Numbered from the stretch's first letter, positions 41,488 to 49,268 are shown. The stretch is DNA of 55,537 bases from an uncultured Oscillospiraceae bacterium (GCA_947627325.1 CANQVO010000014.1:1-55537); one strand, 5' to 3'. Notes: generated from the sequence alone by a model not told the origin. Made by a program: numbers and translations.

Positions 41488-42199
41488 TAAAAATCACCTC
41501 CGTGTCGCCTCTGTATTGCCGAACCGTGTCCACGGCGATCTTTGCGGCCTCGTCATTTGGAAAATGAAATTCCCCCGTGGAAATACAACAAAAAGCCACG
41601 CTCTTGATCTTGTTCCGCTGTGCCAGTTCTAAACAGGCGCGGTAGCAGGAGGCCAGCAGGGCCCGGTCCCGGTGGGTGACGCCGCCGGAGACGATGGGGC
41701 CGACGGTGTGGAGCACATAGTCGCAGGGCAGGTTGAAAGCGGGGGTGAGCTTGGCCCGCCCGGCGGGCTCCTCCCTCCCCTGCTTTTCCATGAGCGCGGC
41801 GCAGGCCAGCCGGAGCTGGACCCCGGCGTAGGTGTGGATGGCGTTGTCGATACAGCCGTGGCAGGGGGCGTAACAGCCGGTCATGCCGGAGTTGGCGGCG
41901 TTGACGATAGCGCCGCACTTGAGGGTGGTGATGTCGCCTTGCCAGAGGTAGACGCCTGGCTCCACGGGGGTCAGGTCGGCCAGGTCCGTCACGCCCTTCC
42001 GGGCGGTCTCCCCTTGCAGATACGCGTCCTGCACCGCCAAAAACTCCTCCCCGACGGGCCGCGGCGGGCGGACGTTCATCAGGGAGCGGAGCAGTCTCCT
42101 CTGTCCCGTCTCGTCGCCGGGGATGGGGAGGTCCCGATATCGCAGCTCCTCCCGTAAAAGGGAGCGGAGCAAATAGATCCGGCGCTCTGCCTGGGTCAT
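41438..42199 (-). CDS. Zinc-dependent macrodomain ADP-ribosylhydrolase
   Basis: A 253-residue protein of the zinc-macrodomain class, which removes ADP-ribose from proteins modified by the partner sirtuin. An N-terminal helical part (about 1-75) is followed by the macrodomain: GVYLWQGDITTLKCGAIVNAANSGMTGCYAPCHGCIDNAIH, with zinc ligands Cys109, His114 and Cys116. Later come LPCDYVLHTVGPIV and AFCCISTGEFHFPNDEAA. The ATG at 42199 overlaps the hxlR stop (ATGA). It overlaps the sirtuin gene by 50 nt, so writer and eraser are coupled. Confidence 0.94.
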   Translation of the reverse strand: MTQAERRIYLLRSLLREELRYRDLPIPGDETGQRRLLRSLMNVRPPRPVGEEFLAVQDAYLQGETARKGVTDLADLTPVEPGVYLWQGDITTLKCGAIVNAANSGMTGCYAPCHGCIDNAIHTYAGVQLRLACAALMEKQGREEPAGRAKLTPAFNLPCDYVLHTVGPIVSGGVTHRDRALLASCYRACLELAQRNKIKSVAFCCISTGEFHFPNDEAAKIAVDTVRQYRGDTEVIFNVFKDVDAQIYRGLLG

Positions 42200-42552
42200 T
42201 CCATCACCGCCGTTTTTTCGTCCGAATGGTTTGCCGCCTGGTAGTTCTCCCCCCACGCTTTCATGGCGTCCAGGATGGGCTGGAGGCTCCGCCCCAACTC
42301 CGACAGCGCGTACTCCACCCTGGGCGGGACCTCGGGGTAGACGGTGCGGGTGATGATCCCGTCGGCCTCCATGGAGCGGAGGCTGTCGGTCAGCACCTTC
42401 TGGCTGACCCCCTCCAGCGAGCGATGCAGCTCGTTGAACCGCCAGGGGCGGTCCAGGAGGTTGCGTATGATGAGCAGCTTCCACTTGTTCCCGATGAGCT
42501 GTACCGTCGTGGCCACAGGGCACTCGGGCAGAAGCTCGGCTTTCGTTTTCAC
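42196..42552 (-). CDS. HxlR family winged-helix regulator
   Basis: A 118-residue MarR/HxlR-type regulator: CPVATTVQLIGNKWKLLIIRNLLDRPWRFNELHRSLEGVSQKVLTDSLRSMEADGIITRTVYPEVPPRVEYALSELG. It has the family Cys near the N-terminus (LLPECPVATT), the redox or electrophile sensor in several members. I start at GTG 42552, after GGGGGG; the TTG at 42573 is less likely. It is first in the operon with macrodomain and sirtuin and diverges from the ACGX peptide gene. Confidence 0.92.
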   Translation of the reverse strand: MKTKAELLPECPVATTVQLIGNKWKLLIIRNLLDRPWRFNELHRSLEGVSQKVLTDSLRSMEADGIITRTVYPEVPPRVEYALSELGRSLQPILDAMKAWGENYQAANHSDEKTAVME

Positions 42553-42624
42553 AAAACCGCCCCCCACATTCAAATTGGATGTTACATCTGATTTTAATGT
42601 ACGCCCCCGCTCCCGTCAAGTAGT

Positions 42625-42660
42625 TACAAAAAGGTGCGTATCCCCACAAAAAAGTGCGTA
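42625..42660. promoter_or_regulatory. Tandem operator-like repeats between hxlR and the ACGX gene
   Basis: Two 16-nt copies, TACAAAAAGGTGCGTA (42625-42640) and CACAAAAAAGTGCGTA (42645-42660), match at 14 of 16 positions and start 20 nt apart (two helical turns). The first has the TAC-N10-GTA form. They lie just upstream of the ACGX promoter; HxlR is the obvious candidate binder. Confidence 0.55.
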
Positions 42661-42661
42661 C

Positions 42662-42689
42662 TTGCGGAGAAACAGAAAATCCGTACAAT
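42662..42689 (+). promoter_or_regulatory. Promoter of the ACGX cluster
   Basis: TTGCGG (42662-42667), 16-nt spacer, TACAAT (42684-42689), 52 nt before the precursor ATG. Confidence 0.6.
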
Positions 42690-42740
42690 GGAAAGCACAG
42701 GAGGCAAAACGCCTCTGAAGTCAGAAAGGAGGACACGACC

Positions 42741-42902
42741 ATGGCGCTCTCTCATCTCGCCGACTGGGCGAAGGACAAGGCGGCTTCCGCCTGTGGGGCC
42801 GCCTACGGCGCGGCTGACAAGCCCGCGGAGACCCCCGCCGCGTGCGGCGCCGCCGCCCCGGAGGAAAAGCCCGCCGCCTGTGGGGCCGGGGACAAGAAGT
42901 AA
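42741..42902 (+). CDS. ACGX-repeat peptide (radical SAM-modified precursor)
   Basis: A 53-residue peptide, MALSHLADWAKDKAASACGA onward. It carries three ACGA units: SACGAAYGAADK, AACGAAAPEEK and AACGAGDKK, separated by Lys/Glu/Pro spacers. The N-terminal LSHLADWAKDK part could be the leader. The repeated A-C-G-X motif next to a radical SAM/SPASM enzyme is the signature of the ACGX class of predicted ribosomal peptides; the chemistry and product are, to my knowledge, not established. Strong AAAGGAGG site upstream. A hairpin terminator follows, expected to keep precursor message above enzyme message. Confidence 0.85.
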   Translation: MALSHLADWAKDKAASACGAAYGAADKPAETPAACGAAAPEEKPAACGAGDKK

Positions 42903-42924
42903 AGCTCCCGCCTGTCCCAAACCG

Positions 42925-42965
42925 TTCCCGGCGGGGCACTTCCGCCGGGAACGCGCGACTTTTTT
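42925..42965 (+). terminator. Read-through terminator between precursor and radical SAM gene
   Basis: A perfect 11-bp stem (42925-42935 with 42943-42953, 7-nt loop), 7 nt, then a T-run from 42961. Typical of peptide clusters where the enzyme is read by partial read-through. Confidence 0.65.
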
Positions 42966-43002
42966 CGGCTTGACCGATTTTCATAGTAAGCGAGGACTGA
43001 CC

Positions 43003-44133
43003 ATGAAACAGTATTTCTCCTTTCAATGGCACATCACCGACCAGTGCGACCAGCGGTGCAAACACTGTTACATCTTCTCCGGCGACGCGGGCCACGAACT
43101 CAAAAGCATGACCTGGCCCCAGATGGAGGACACCTTCTACAACTGCCTGGACTTCTGCCAGGTGTACGGCCGTCTGCCCTACTTCTACCTCACCGGCGGC
43201 GACCCCATCCTCCACCCGGATTTCTGGCGGCTGCTGGCGCTGTTCAAGGAGCACAACGTCCCCTTCACCATCCTGGGCAACCCGTTCCACTTAAACGACC
43301 AGGTGTGCCGGGAGATGAAGTTCTTCGGTTGTGAGAAGTACCAGCTCTCCCTGGACGGTCTGCGGGAGACCCACGACTGGTTCCGCAAGCCCGGCTCCTA
43401 TGACTGTACGATAGAGAAAATCGGCTGTATCAACCGCGCCGGGATGCGGAGCGTCGTTATGACCACGGTATCGAAAACAAACCGCGCGGAGGTGCCGGGG
43501 ATCATCGACGCGGTGGTGGCGGCGGGGGCGAACGTGTTCGCCTTCTCCCGCTACGTCCCCAGCGGCGGCGACCTGGATGCCTCCATGACGCCCCAGGAGT
43601 ACCGGGACCTGCTGGCGGTCTGCGACAAGAAATTTAAGGAATATGAGGCGGCGGGCTGTCAGACCTATTTCAACAAAAAAGACCACCTCTGGACGCTCTA
43701 CGAGTATGAGACGGGGGCCTTTCAACTCCCCGAAAACGCCGAGGCGGGCATGATCTACGGCGGGTGCAACTGCGGCAACTGCCACATCACCATCCTGCCC
43801 ACCGGCGACGTATACGCTTGCCGCCGGGTGGCGGAGAGCAAGGTCGGCAACGTGTTCACCGACCGGCTGGCCGATGTGTGGGTGTGCGGGATGGAGCGGT
43901 ACCGGGACTATACGAAATTCCAAAAGTGCGCCAAGTGCGAGCTCCTCCCCTACTGCCGGGGCTGTCCCGCCGTGGCCAGGGGGACGAGCGGCGACTTCTA
44001 CGCCGCCGACCCCCAGTGCTGGAAGGAAGTGGGACAATATCCGCGCTCGGTGTGCAAAGCACACCGGCCTGCCTCCGGCAGGCGCACTTTTGCTCTGCAA
44101 AAGTGCTGGCGCGAATGTTACACCATAGTCTAA
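43003..44133 (+). CDS. Radical SAM/SPASM peptide-modifying enzyme, ACGX system
   Basis: A 376-residue enzyme. The SAM-cleaving 4Fe-4S site is CDQRCKHCY (Cys15, Cys19, Cys22), followed by the GGDP motif in YFYLTGGDPIL. The SPASM region holds two further cluster sites: CNCGNCHITILPTGDVYACRR and CAKCELLPYCRGCPAVA. It probably forms a thioether or similar link at the Cys of the ACGX repeats (inference). The site before ATG 43003 is modest (GAGGA). From about residue 347 on, the frame runs through an array of palindromes, so the last 30 residues (RSVCKAHRPASG...) are probably not original enzyme sequence. Confidence 0.92.
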   Translation: MKQYFSFQWHITDQCDQRCKHCYIFSGDAGHELKSMTWPQMEDTFYNCLDFCQVYGRLPYFYLTGGDPILHPDFWRLLALFKEHNVPFTILGNPFHLNDQVCREMKFFGCEKYQLSLDGLRETHDWFRKPGSYDCTIEKIGCINRAGMRSVVMTTVSKTNRAEVPGIIDAVVAAGANVFAFSRYVPSGGDLDASMTPQEYRDLLAVCDKKFKEYEAAGCQTYFNKKDHLWTLYEYETGAFQLPENAEAGMIYGGCNCGNCHITILPTGDVYACRRVAESKVGNVFTDRLADVWVCGMERYRDYTKFQKCAKCELLPYCRGCPAVARGTSGDFYAADPQCWKEVGQYPRSVCKAHRPASGRRTFALQKCWRECYTIV

Positions 44134-44202
44134 ACCGGCCTTGTCGGTTTGGCGCCGCTTTGCGGCGCACAAGCCGCAAAGCGGCTTGTAACTATGGTAT
44201 AA
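44048..44202. repeat. Array of six adjacent palindromes
   Basis: Hairpins at 44048-44066, 44067-44083, 44084-44106, 44132-44150, 44152-44168 and 44169-44189, most with 3-nt loops and perfect arms. The last three are bounded by near-identical inverted ends (44118-44129 and 44191-44202, 11 of 12 match). The array covers the 3' end of the radical SAM gene and reaches the nitroreductase ATG. It may be a MITE-like or dispersed intergenic repeat. Confidence 0.8.
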
Positions 44203-44780
44203 TGGAGCTTCTGGAGCTGATGAAATGCCGCCGCTCCATCCGCAGATATCAGGACAGGCAGATCTCCCGGGCGGATCTGGAGACGATCCTGGAGGCGGGC
44301 GCCTACGCGCCCAGCGCCGGGGGCGGCCAGCGCAGATTTTTGGTGGGCGTCCGCAACCAATCGCTTGTAGAGACGATCGGCAGGCTGAACGTGGCCCGGT
44401 TTGACCGCTCTAAGCTGTCGGGGAGTTACGTCTCCGCCGACCAGCCCAGCATCATCGACGACCCCGCCATCAAAAGCGGGTTTTATGGCGCGCCCGCCGT
44501 CTGCGTGGTCTTTGCCAGGAAAAATTTTCTTTACAGTGTCCCCGACGCTTTCTGCTGTGCCGAAAACATGGTGCTGATGGCGGCGGAGCTGGGCATTTCC
44601 TCCTGCATCGTCGCCAGGGGCGAGGAGACCTTTGACAACGAGATCGGCGCGGCCCTCCTGCGGGACTGGGCCGTGCCGGAGGAATATATCGCCCGGTGCT
44701 TCGTGACCCTGGGCTATTGTGACGGGCCGTACCCGGAGCCCAAACCCAGGAAGGCAAATTGGGGCAAAATTATAGAGTGA
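44202..44780 (+). CDS. Nitroreductase family flavoprotein
   Basis: An FMN-dependent oxidoreductase-type protein of 192 residues: MELLELMKCRRSIRRYQDRQISRADLETILEAGAYAPSAGG (FMN-binding start), GAPAVCVVFARK, DAFCCAENMVLMAAELGISSCIV, and CFVTLGYCDGPYPEPKPRK. ATG 44202 fits the family start but has no ribosome site, because the palindrome array ends exactly there; ATG 44220 is the alternative, with a weak GGAG before it. Its place after the radical SAM gene suggests a tailoring or redox role in the peptide cluster, but this is unproven. Confidence 0.85.
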   Translation: MELLELMKCRRSIRRYQDRQISRADLETILEAGAYAPSAGGGQRRFLVGVRNQSLVETIGRLNVARFDRSKLSGSYVSADQPSIIDDPAIKSGFYGAPAVCVVFARKNFLYSVPDAFCCAENMVLMAAELGISSCIVARGEETFDNEIGAALLRDWAVPEEYIARCFVTLGYCDGPYPEPKPRKANWGKIIE

Positions 44781-44790
44781 GGTGCATAGC

Positions 44791-45424
44791 ATGGACGCGC
44801 AGACCTGTCTGAAAAAATTAGAGTATGTGGGCGTGTTGGCTTTTGCCACGGTGGACAAGGACGGCGCGCCGCAAATCCGCAACATCTCCGCCATCCACTA
44901 CGAGCCGGACAGGATGATCTTTTTCACCGCGAAGGGAAAAGCCTTTTGTGAGGAACTCCTGGCCGACGGGCGCATACAGGTGCTGGGGTACACCAAGTAT
45001 AAAGAGATGATCCGCCTGTCCGCGAAGGCGGTCCCCGTCCCGGCGGGCGAGCGGGAAAAGTGGATCGACAGGATCTTTGCCGAACAGCCCTACCTCTCCA
45101 ACGTCTACCCCGGCGACACCCGAAAGCTGGCGGGGATCGTCTTTGAGATCAGGGACGCGGAGATCGAGTATTTTGACCTGGGCGTCAACCCCATCTTCCG
45201 GGAGAGCTATACCATCGGCGCGGGGAATTTTACGCAAAAGGGCTACGTCATTCTTGATAACTGTATCGCCTGCGGCCGAAAACTGTCCCCAGCGGTGCAT
45301 CGAGCCGGGAACGCCCTACCATATCCAGCAAAACCACTGTCTCCACTGCGGAAACTGCGCCTCGGTCTGCCCGGTCAAGGCGGTGGCGAAAAAGGCTGAC
45401 GTTTATAAGGACAAAAACGCCTGA
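44791..45424 (+). pseudogene. Flavin-oxidase/ferredoxin protein, frameshifted in the ferredoxin part
   Basis: The first frame (44791 on) encodes a pyridoxamine-5'-phosphate-oxidase-like domain: MDAQTCLKKLEYVGVLAFATVDKDGAPQIRNISAIHYEPDRMIFFTAKGKAFCEELL, then EYFDLGVNPIFRESYTIG. After DNCIACG (45258-45280) the frame becomes nonsense and stops at 45399. The +1 frame restores CPQRCIEPGTPYHIQQNHCLHCGNCASVCPVKAV and ends at 45424. A second 4Fe-4S motif is intact there, while the first lacks its third Cys. A small deletion near 45281-45287 explains this. It is either a real pseudogene or a sequencing error. The start has GAGGTG upstream and lies 10 bp after the nitroreductase gene. Confidence 0.85.
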
Positions 45425-45458
45425 TAAGCCATCTCGCTCTCATTTTCTCTCCTAAAAA

Positions 45459-45488
45459 CAGGTGGACGGTTTTATGACCGTCCACCTG
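45459..45488 (+). terminator. Terminator-like hairpin after the ACGX cluster
   Basis: A perfect 12-bp stem (45459-45470 with 45477-45488, 6-nt loop). The downstream T-run is poor (CTTTAT). Confidence 0.55.
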
Positions 45489-45602
45489 CTTTATCGCTCC
45501 GCCTCCTCCGCACGGGCTTCACAGTTTGTTTACAGTTCTTTTCAGGTTGATTTTGGGTTGAACTGGTATGCTGGCTCCAATCATGAAAAGGGGGTCGGTC
45601 CC

Positions 45603-47324
45603 ATGTCTCAAACCTCTGCGCCGGTGAAGGAGAGACGGAAATTTCCAGTCAAGAAGCTGATCAAATGGGTCGTTCTCCTGGCTGTGCTGGGCGTGGCCGG
45701 ATTTTTGATCCTGCGGCACTTCACGGCCAGAGAGGGCGACCGATCCGCCCGGGGCGACGCGGCCCGGATCACCGCCCAGGTGGAGCGGCGCACCATCACA
45801 AGCTCCCTGAGCGGCAGCGGCACGCTCCAGCCGGCCGCCTCCTATACGGTCACCGCCCTGGTCCAGGGGGACATCCTCTCCGACACCTTCCAGGAGGGGG
45901 ACCTGGTGGAGGAGGGGCAGGTCCTCTACTACATCGACAGCTCGGACGCCGCCAACAACATCGAAAAGGCCCAGCTCTCCCTGTCCCAGGCCCAGAGGAG
46001 CTACAACAACACCCTGAAGGATCAGTACGTCACCTCCGACGCCTCCGGGCAGGTCTACTCCCTGGAGGTGGAGGAGGGGGACAAGGTCAACAACGGCCAG
46101 ACCATCGCTCTGCTCCGGGACAGCTCGGTGATGACCCTGGAGCTCCCCTTTCCCGCCGACGACGCCAAGGGCTTTTTCGTGGGGCAGACCGCCCAGGTCA
46201 CGCTGGACGGCTCCTTTGAGGTGTTGACCGGGACGGTGACGGCGGTGGCCGCCACCGACACGGTGGCGGCGGGCAACTCCATCCAGCGCGCCGTCACCAT
46301 CGAGGTGGAGAACCCCGGCGGGCTCTCCACCGGCCAGGCCGCCGCCGCGGAGGTCAACGGCGTGGGCTGCGCGGCCAGCGGCGTGTTCTCCTACCGCGCC
46401 CAGTCCACCATCACCGCCCCCGCCGCCGGGACGATCACCCAACTGAACATCCAGGAGGGGGACTGGGTGACCGGCGGCCAGACCGTCGCCATTTTGGGGG
46501 GCGACGACCTGAACAACTCCATCCAGAACGCCCAGGACTCCCTGCGAAACGCGGAGCTGTCCATGGAGAACACACAGGAACAGCTGGAGAACTACACCAT
46601 CACCGCCCCGGTCAGCGGCACGGTGGTGGACAAGAATAAAAAGGCCGGGGAGGCCATCTCCAACGCCAGCGCGGACCAGACCCTCTGCACCATCTACGAC
46701 CTGTCCTATCTGGAGATGACCCTGTCCATCGACGAGCTGGACATCAGCAAGGTGGCGGTGGGCCAGACGGTCAGCATCACCTCCGACTCGGTGGAGGGAA
46801 AGAGCTACACCGGCGTGGTCACCAAGGTCTCGGTGGTGGGCAGTACCTCCATGGGGATCACCTCCTATCCCGCCACCATCCGCATCGACGAGACCGACGG
46901 TCTGCTCCCGGGGATGAATGTGGACGCGGAGATCGTGCTCAGCCAGGTGGAGGACGCGCTGACCATCCCCTCCGCCGCCCTGGAGCGGGGGAACCGCGTG
47001 CTGATCTCCGACACCTCCCCCAGCGCGGTCAACGCCCTGGCCGACCAGGAGGCCCCGGAGGGATACGTCTATGTCCAGGTGGAGACCGGCGCCAGCGACG
47101 ACAGCTACATTGAGATCACCTCCGGCCTCCAGGAGGGGGACAGCGTGGCCTACACCCCCGCCGTGGGGGAGAGCAGTGAGATGCCCTTTGGAATGCCCGG
47201 CGCCATGGGCGGGATGAATATGCCCGGCGCCGGGGGCGGCGGATTCCCCGGCGGAGAACGCGGCGGCGCCGGGGGCGGCTTCAGCGGCAATCCCAACCGG
47301 GGCGGGAACTTCGGGGGGCGCTGA
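45603..47324 (+). CDS. Efflux periplasmic adaptor-type subunit (MacA/HlyD family)
   Basis: A 573-residue membrane-anchored adaptor: basic N-terminus, one helix (about 23-40, LIKWVVLLAVLGVAGFLILRHF), then barrel-sandwich and beta-barrel parts: SLSGSGTLQPAASYTVTALVQGDILSDTFQEGDLVEEGQVLYYID, coiled-coil KAQLSLSQAQRSYNNTL, a second lipoyl-like hairpin (STITAPAAGTITQLNIQEGDWVTGGQTVAILGG) and VGQTVSITSDSVEGKSYTGVV. The C-terminus is Gly/Met/Pro-rich (MPGAMGGMNMPGAGGGGFPGG). In monoderm or atypical clostridia such adaptors work with MacB-like pumps. The start at 45603 has AAAGGGGG upstream. First gene of a three- or four-gene operon. Confidence 0.9.
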   Translation: MSQTSAPVKERRKFPVKKLIKWVVLLAVLGVAGFLILRHFTAREGDRSARGDAARITAQVERRTITSSLSGSGTLQPAASYTVTALVQGDILSDTFQEGDLVEEGQVLYYIDSSDAANNIEKAQLSLSQAQRSYNNTLKDQYVTSDASGQVYSLEVEEGDKVNNGQTIALLRDSSVMTLELPFPADDAKGFFVGQTAQVTLDGSFEVLTGTVTAVAATDTVAAGNSIQRAVTIEVENPGGLSTGQAAAAEVNGVGCAASGVFSYRAQSTITAPAAGTITQLNIQEGDWVTGGQTVAILGGDDLNNSIQNAQDSLRNAELSMENTQEQLENYTITAPVSGTVVDKNKKAGEAISNASADQTLCTIYDLSYLEMTLSIDELDISKVAVGQTVSITSDSVEGKSYTGVVTKVSVVGSTSMGITSYPATIRIDETDGLLPGMNVDAEIVLSQVEDALTIPSAALERGNRVLISDTSPSAVNALADQEAPEGYVYVQVETGASDDSYIEITSGLQEGDSVAYTPAVGESSEMPFGMPGAMGGMNMPGAGGGGFPGGERGGAGGGFSGNPNRGGNFGGR

Positions 47325-47326
47325 GC

Positions 47327-48064
47327 ATGGAGACCCTCATTGAATTTCGCCAGGTCTGCAAGTACTACCGCATGGGCGAGGAGACGGTGGTGGCCGCCGA
47401 CCACATCGACATGACCATCCAGCGGGGGGAGTTTGTGGCCATCGTGGGCCAGTCCGGCTCGGGCAAGAGCACCTGCATGAACATCATCGGCTGTCTGGAC
47501 GTCCCCTCGGAGGGGGTCTACCTGCTGGACGGGCAGAATGTGGGCCAGCTCTCGGCCAAAAAGCTGGCCGCCATCCGCAACAAGATGCTGGGCTTCATCT
47601 TCCAGCAGTATAACCTCCTGCCCAAGCAGAGCATTTTGGAAAACGTGGAGGTGCCCTTGATGTACGCGGGCGTGCCACGGGGTGAGCGGCGGCGGCGGGC
47701 CATGGAGGCGCTGGAGCAGGTGGGCCTGGCCGACAAGTACCGCCACAGGCCCAGCCAACTCTCCGGCGGCCAGCAGCAGCGGGCGTCCATCGCCAGGGCG
47801 CTGGCCGGACGGCCCGCCATCATCCTGGCCGACGAGCCCACCGGCGCCCTGGACAGCCACACCGGCCGGGAGGTGCTGTCCATGCTCCAGGACGTCCACC
47901 GCCAGGGCAACACCGTCGTCCTGATCACCCACGATAACTCCATCGCCTGCCAGGCCCAGCGCATCATCCGCCTGGAGGACGGCCGGGTGGTCTATGACGG
48001 GGATCCCCACGCGCCCCAGGCCGTGGTGCGCCACCGTCCCGGCGGAGAGGAGGCGGCCCAGTGA
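47327..48064 (+). CDS. MacB-type ABC transporter ATPase
   Basis: A 245-residue ATPase of the LolD/MacB subgroup: Walker A VGQSGSGKST, Q-loop FIFQQYNLLPKQSILENVEVPLMYAGV (typical of MacB/LolD), signature LSGGQQQRASIARALAGRP, Walker B IILADEPTGALDS, and switch HDNS (Asp-Asn replacing the usual His-D context, VVLITHDNSIA). It starts 2 bp after the adaptor stop and overlaps the permease by 4 bp (GTGA). Confidence 0.95.
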   Translation: METLIEFRQVCKYYRMGEETVVAADHIDMTIQRGEFVAIVGQSGSGKSTCMNIIGCLDVPSEGVYLLDGQNVGQLSAKKLAAIRNKMLGFIFQQYNLLPKQSILENVEVPLMYAGVPRGERRRRAMEALEQVGLADKYRHRPSQLSGGQQQRASIARALAGRPAIILADEPTGALDSHTGREVLSMLQDVHRQGNTVVLITHDNSIACQAQRIIRLEDGRVVYDGDPHAPQAVVRHRPGGEEAAQ

Positions 48065-49254
48065 GCATTTTGGAGACCTTTGGCCTGGCCCTGCAAAATA
48101 TTTGGGCGAGCAAGGTCCGCACCCTGTTGACCATGCTGGGCATTATCATTGGCGTCACCGCCGTGATCGTCATCGTGGGGCTGGGAAACGGGATGCAGAA
48201 CTATATGCGCGACTCCTTCGCCTCCCTGGGCACCAATCAACTCACCGTGATGATCTCCGGCCGGGGCTCCTCCCGGAGCATCTCGGTGGATGAGATGTAC
48301 CAGCTGGTGGAGGATAACGCCTCCCTGCTGGATGGGCTCTCCCCCACCGTGTCCGTGATGGGGCAGATCAAGGTGGACACCGAGACCCTGTCCTCCTCCG
48401 TCACCGGCGTGGGGGAGGACTACCTGGATATGAAGGGCCTCACCCTGGCCCAGGGCCGGGGGATCCAGTACGCGGACGTCTCGGAGCGGCGCACCGTGTG
48501 CGTGGTGGGGGCCTATGTGGCCCGGGAGTATTTTCAAAACAACGCCGTGGGCCAGACCCTGCGGGTCAACGGCAGGAAGGTGAGCATCGTCGGGGTCCTG
48601 GAACAGCAGGAGGATGACATGGACGAGGGCGGGAGCGACGACTGCCTCTATCTGCCCTATTCCACCGCCTCCCGCTTCTTCTCCGGCGGACAGGTGAGCA
48701 GCTACATGGTGACGGTGGCCGACGAGGACCGCATCAACGACGCCCAGACCGTTCTGGAGGACGCCCTCTACGCCGTCTTTGGCGACAGCGACTCCTACAC
48801 CGTCTCCAATATGGCGGCGGCGCTGGAGACCATGAACTCCATGATCGGCATGGTCATCACGATCCTGGCCCTCATCGCCGGGATCTCCCTTCTGGTGGGG
48901 GGGATCGGCATTATGAATATCATGCTGGTCTCGGTGAGCGAGCGCACCCGGGAGATCGGCATCCGAAAGGCCCTGGGGGCGCGGGAGGGGGTCATCCTCC
49001 GGCAGTTCGTCATCGAGGCGGCCACCACCTCCGGCCTGGGCGGCCTGTTCGGCATCGCCCTGGGCTATCTGCTCTCCCGGGTGGCCACCGTGGTGATCAC
49101 CAACCTCACCGAGACGGCCATCACCGTCTCCCCCTCCCTGGCGGCGGTGGCCATGGCCTCCGGCATCTCCATCGCCATCGGCGTGCTGTTTGGTTTTCTC
49201 CCCGCCCGCAAGGCGGCCCGGCTCAATCCCATCGACGCTTTGAGATACGATTAA
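48061..49254 (+). CDS. MacB-type ABC transporter permease
   Basis: A 397-residue permease with the MacB topology: an N-terminal helix (VRTLLTMLGIIIGVTAVIVIVGLG), a large outer domain, and three C-terminal helices (FtsX-like: MIGMVITILALIAGISLLVGGIGIMNIMLVSVSERTREIGIRKALGA). The start is GTG at 48061. With the upstream genes it forms a tripartite-like exporter; substrates of such systems include peptides, antimicrobials and lipids. No ABC partner is missing from the operon. Confidence 0.94.
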   Translation: MSILETFGLALQNIWASKVRTLLTMLGIIIGVTAVIVIVGLGNGMQNYMRDSFASLGTNQLTVMISGRGSSRSISVDEMYQLVEDNASLLDGLSPTVSVMGQIKVDTETLSSSVTGVGEDYLDMKGLTLAQGRGIQYADVSERRTVCVVGAYVAREYFQNNAVGQTLRVNGRKVSIVGVLEQQEDDMDEGGSDDCLYLPYSTASRFFSGGQVSSYMVTVADEDRINDAQTVLEDALYAVFGDSDSYTVSNMAAALETMNSMIGMVITILALIAGISLLVGGIGIMNIMLVSVSERTREIGIRKALGAREGVILRQFVIEAATTSGLGGLFGIALGYLLSRVATVVITNLTETAITVSPSLAAVAMASGISIAIGVLFGFLPARKAARLNPIDALRYD

Positions 49255-49268
49255 AGGAGTGCTGTTTT

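Noticed and set aside
44048-44202. CRISPR array.
   Set aside because: The units are different palindromes with 3-nt loops and no spacers; there are no cas genes. The array is reported as a repeat instead.
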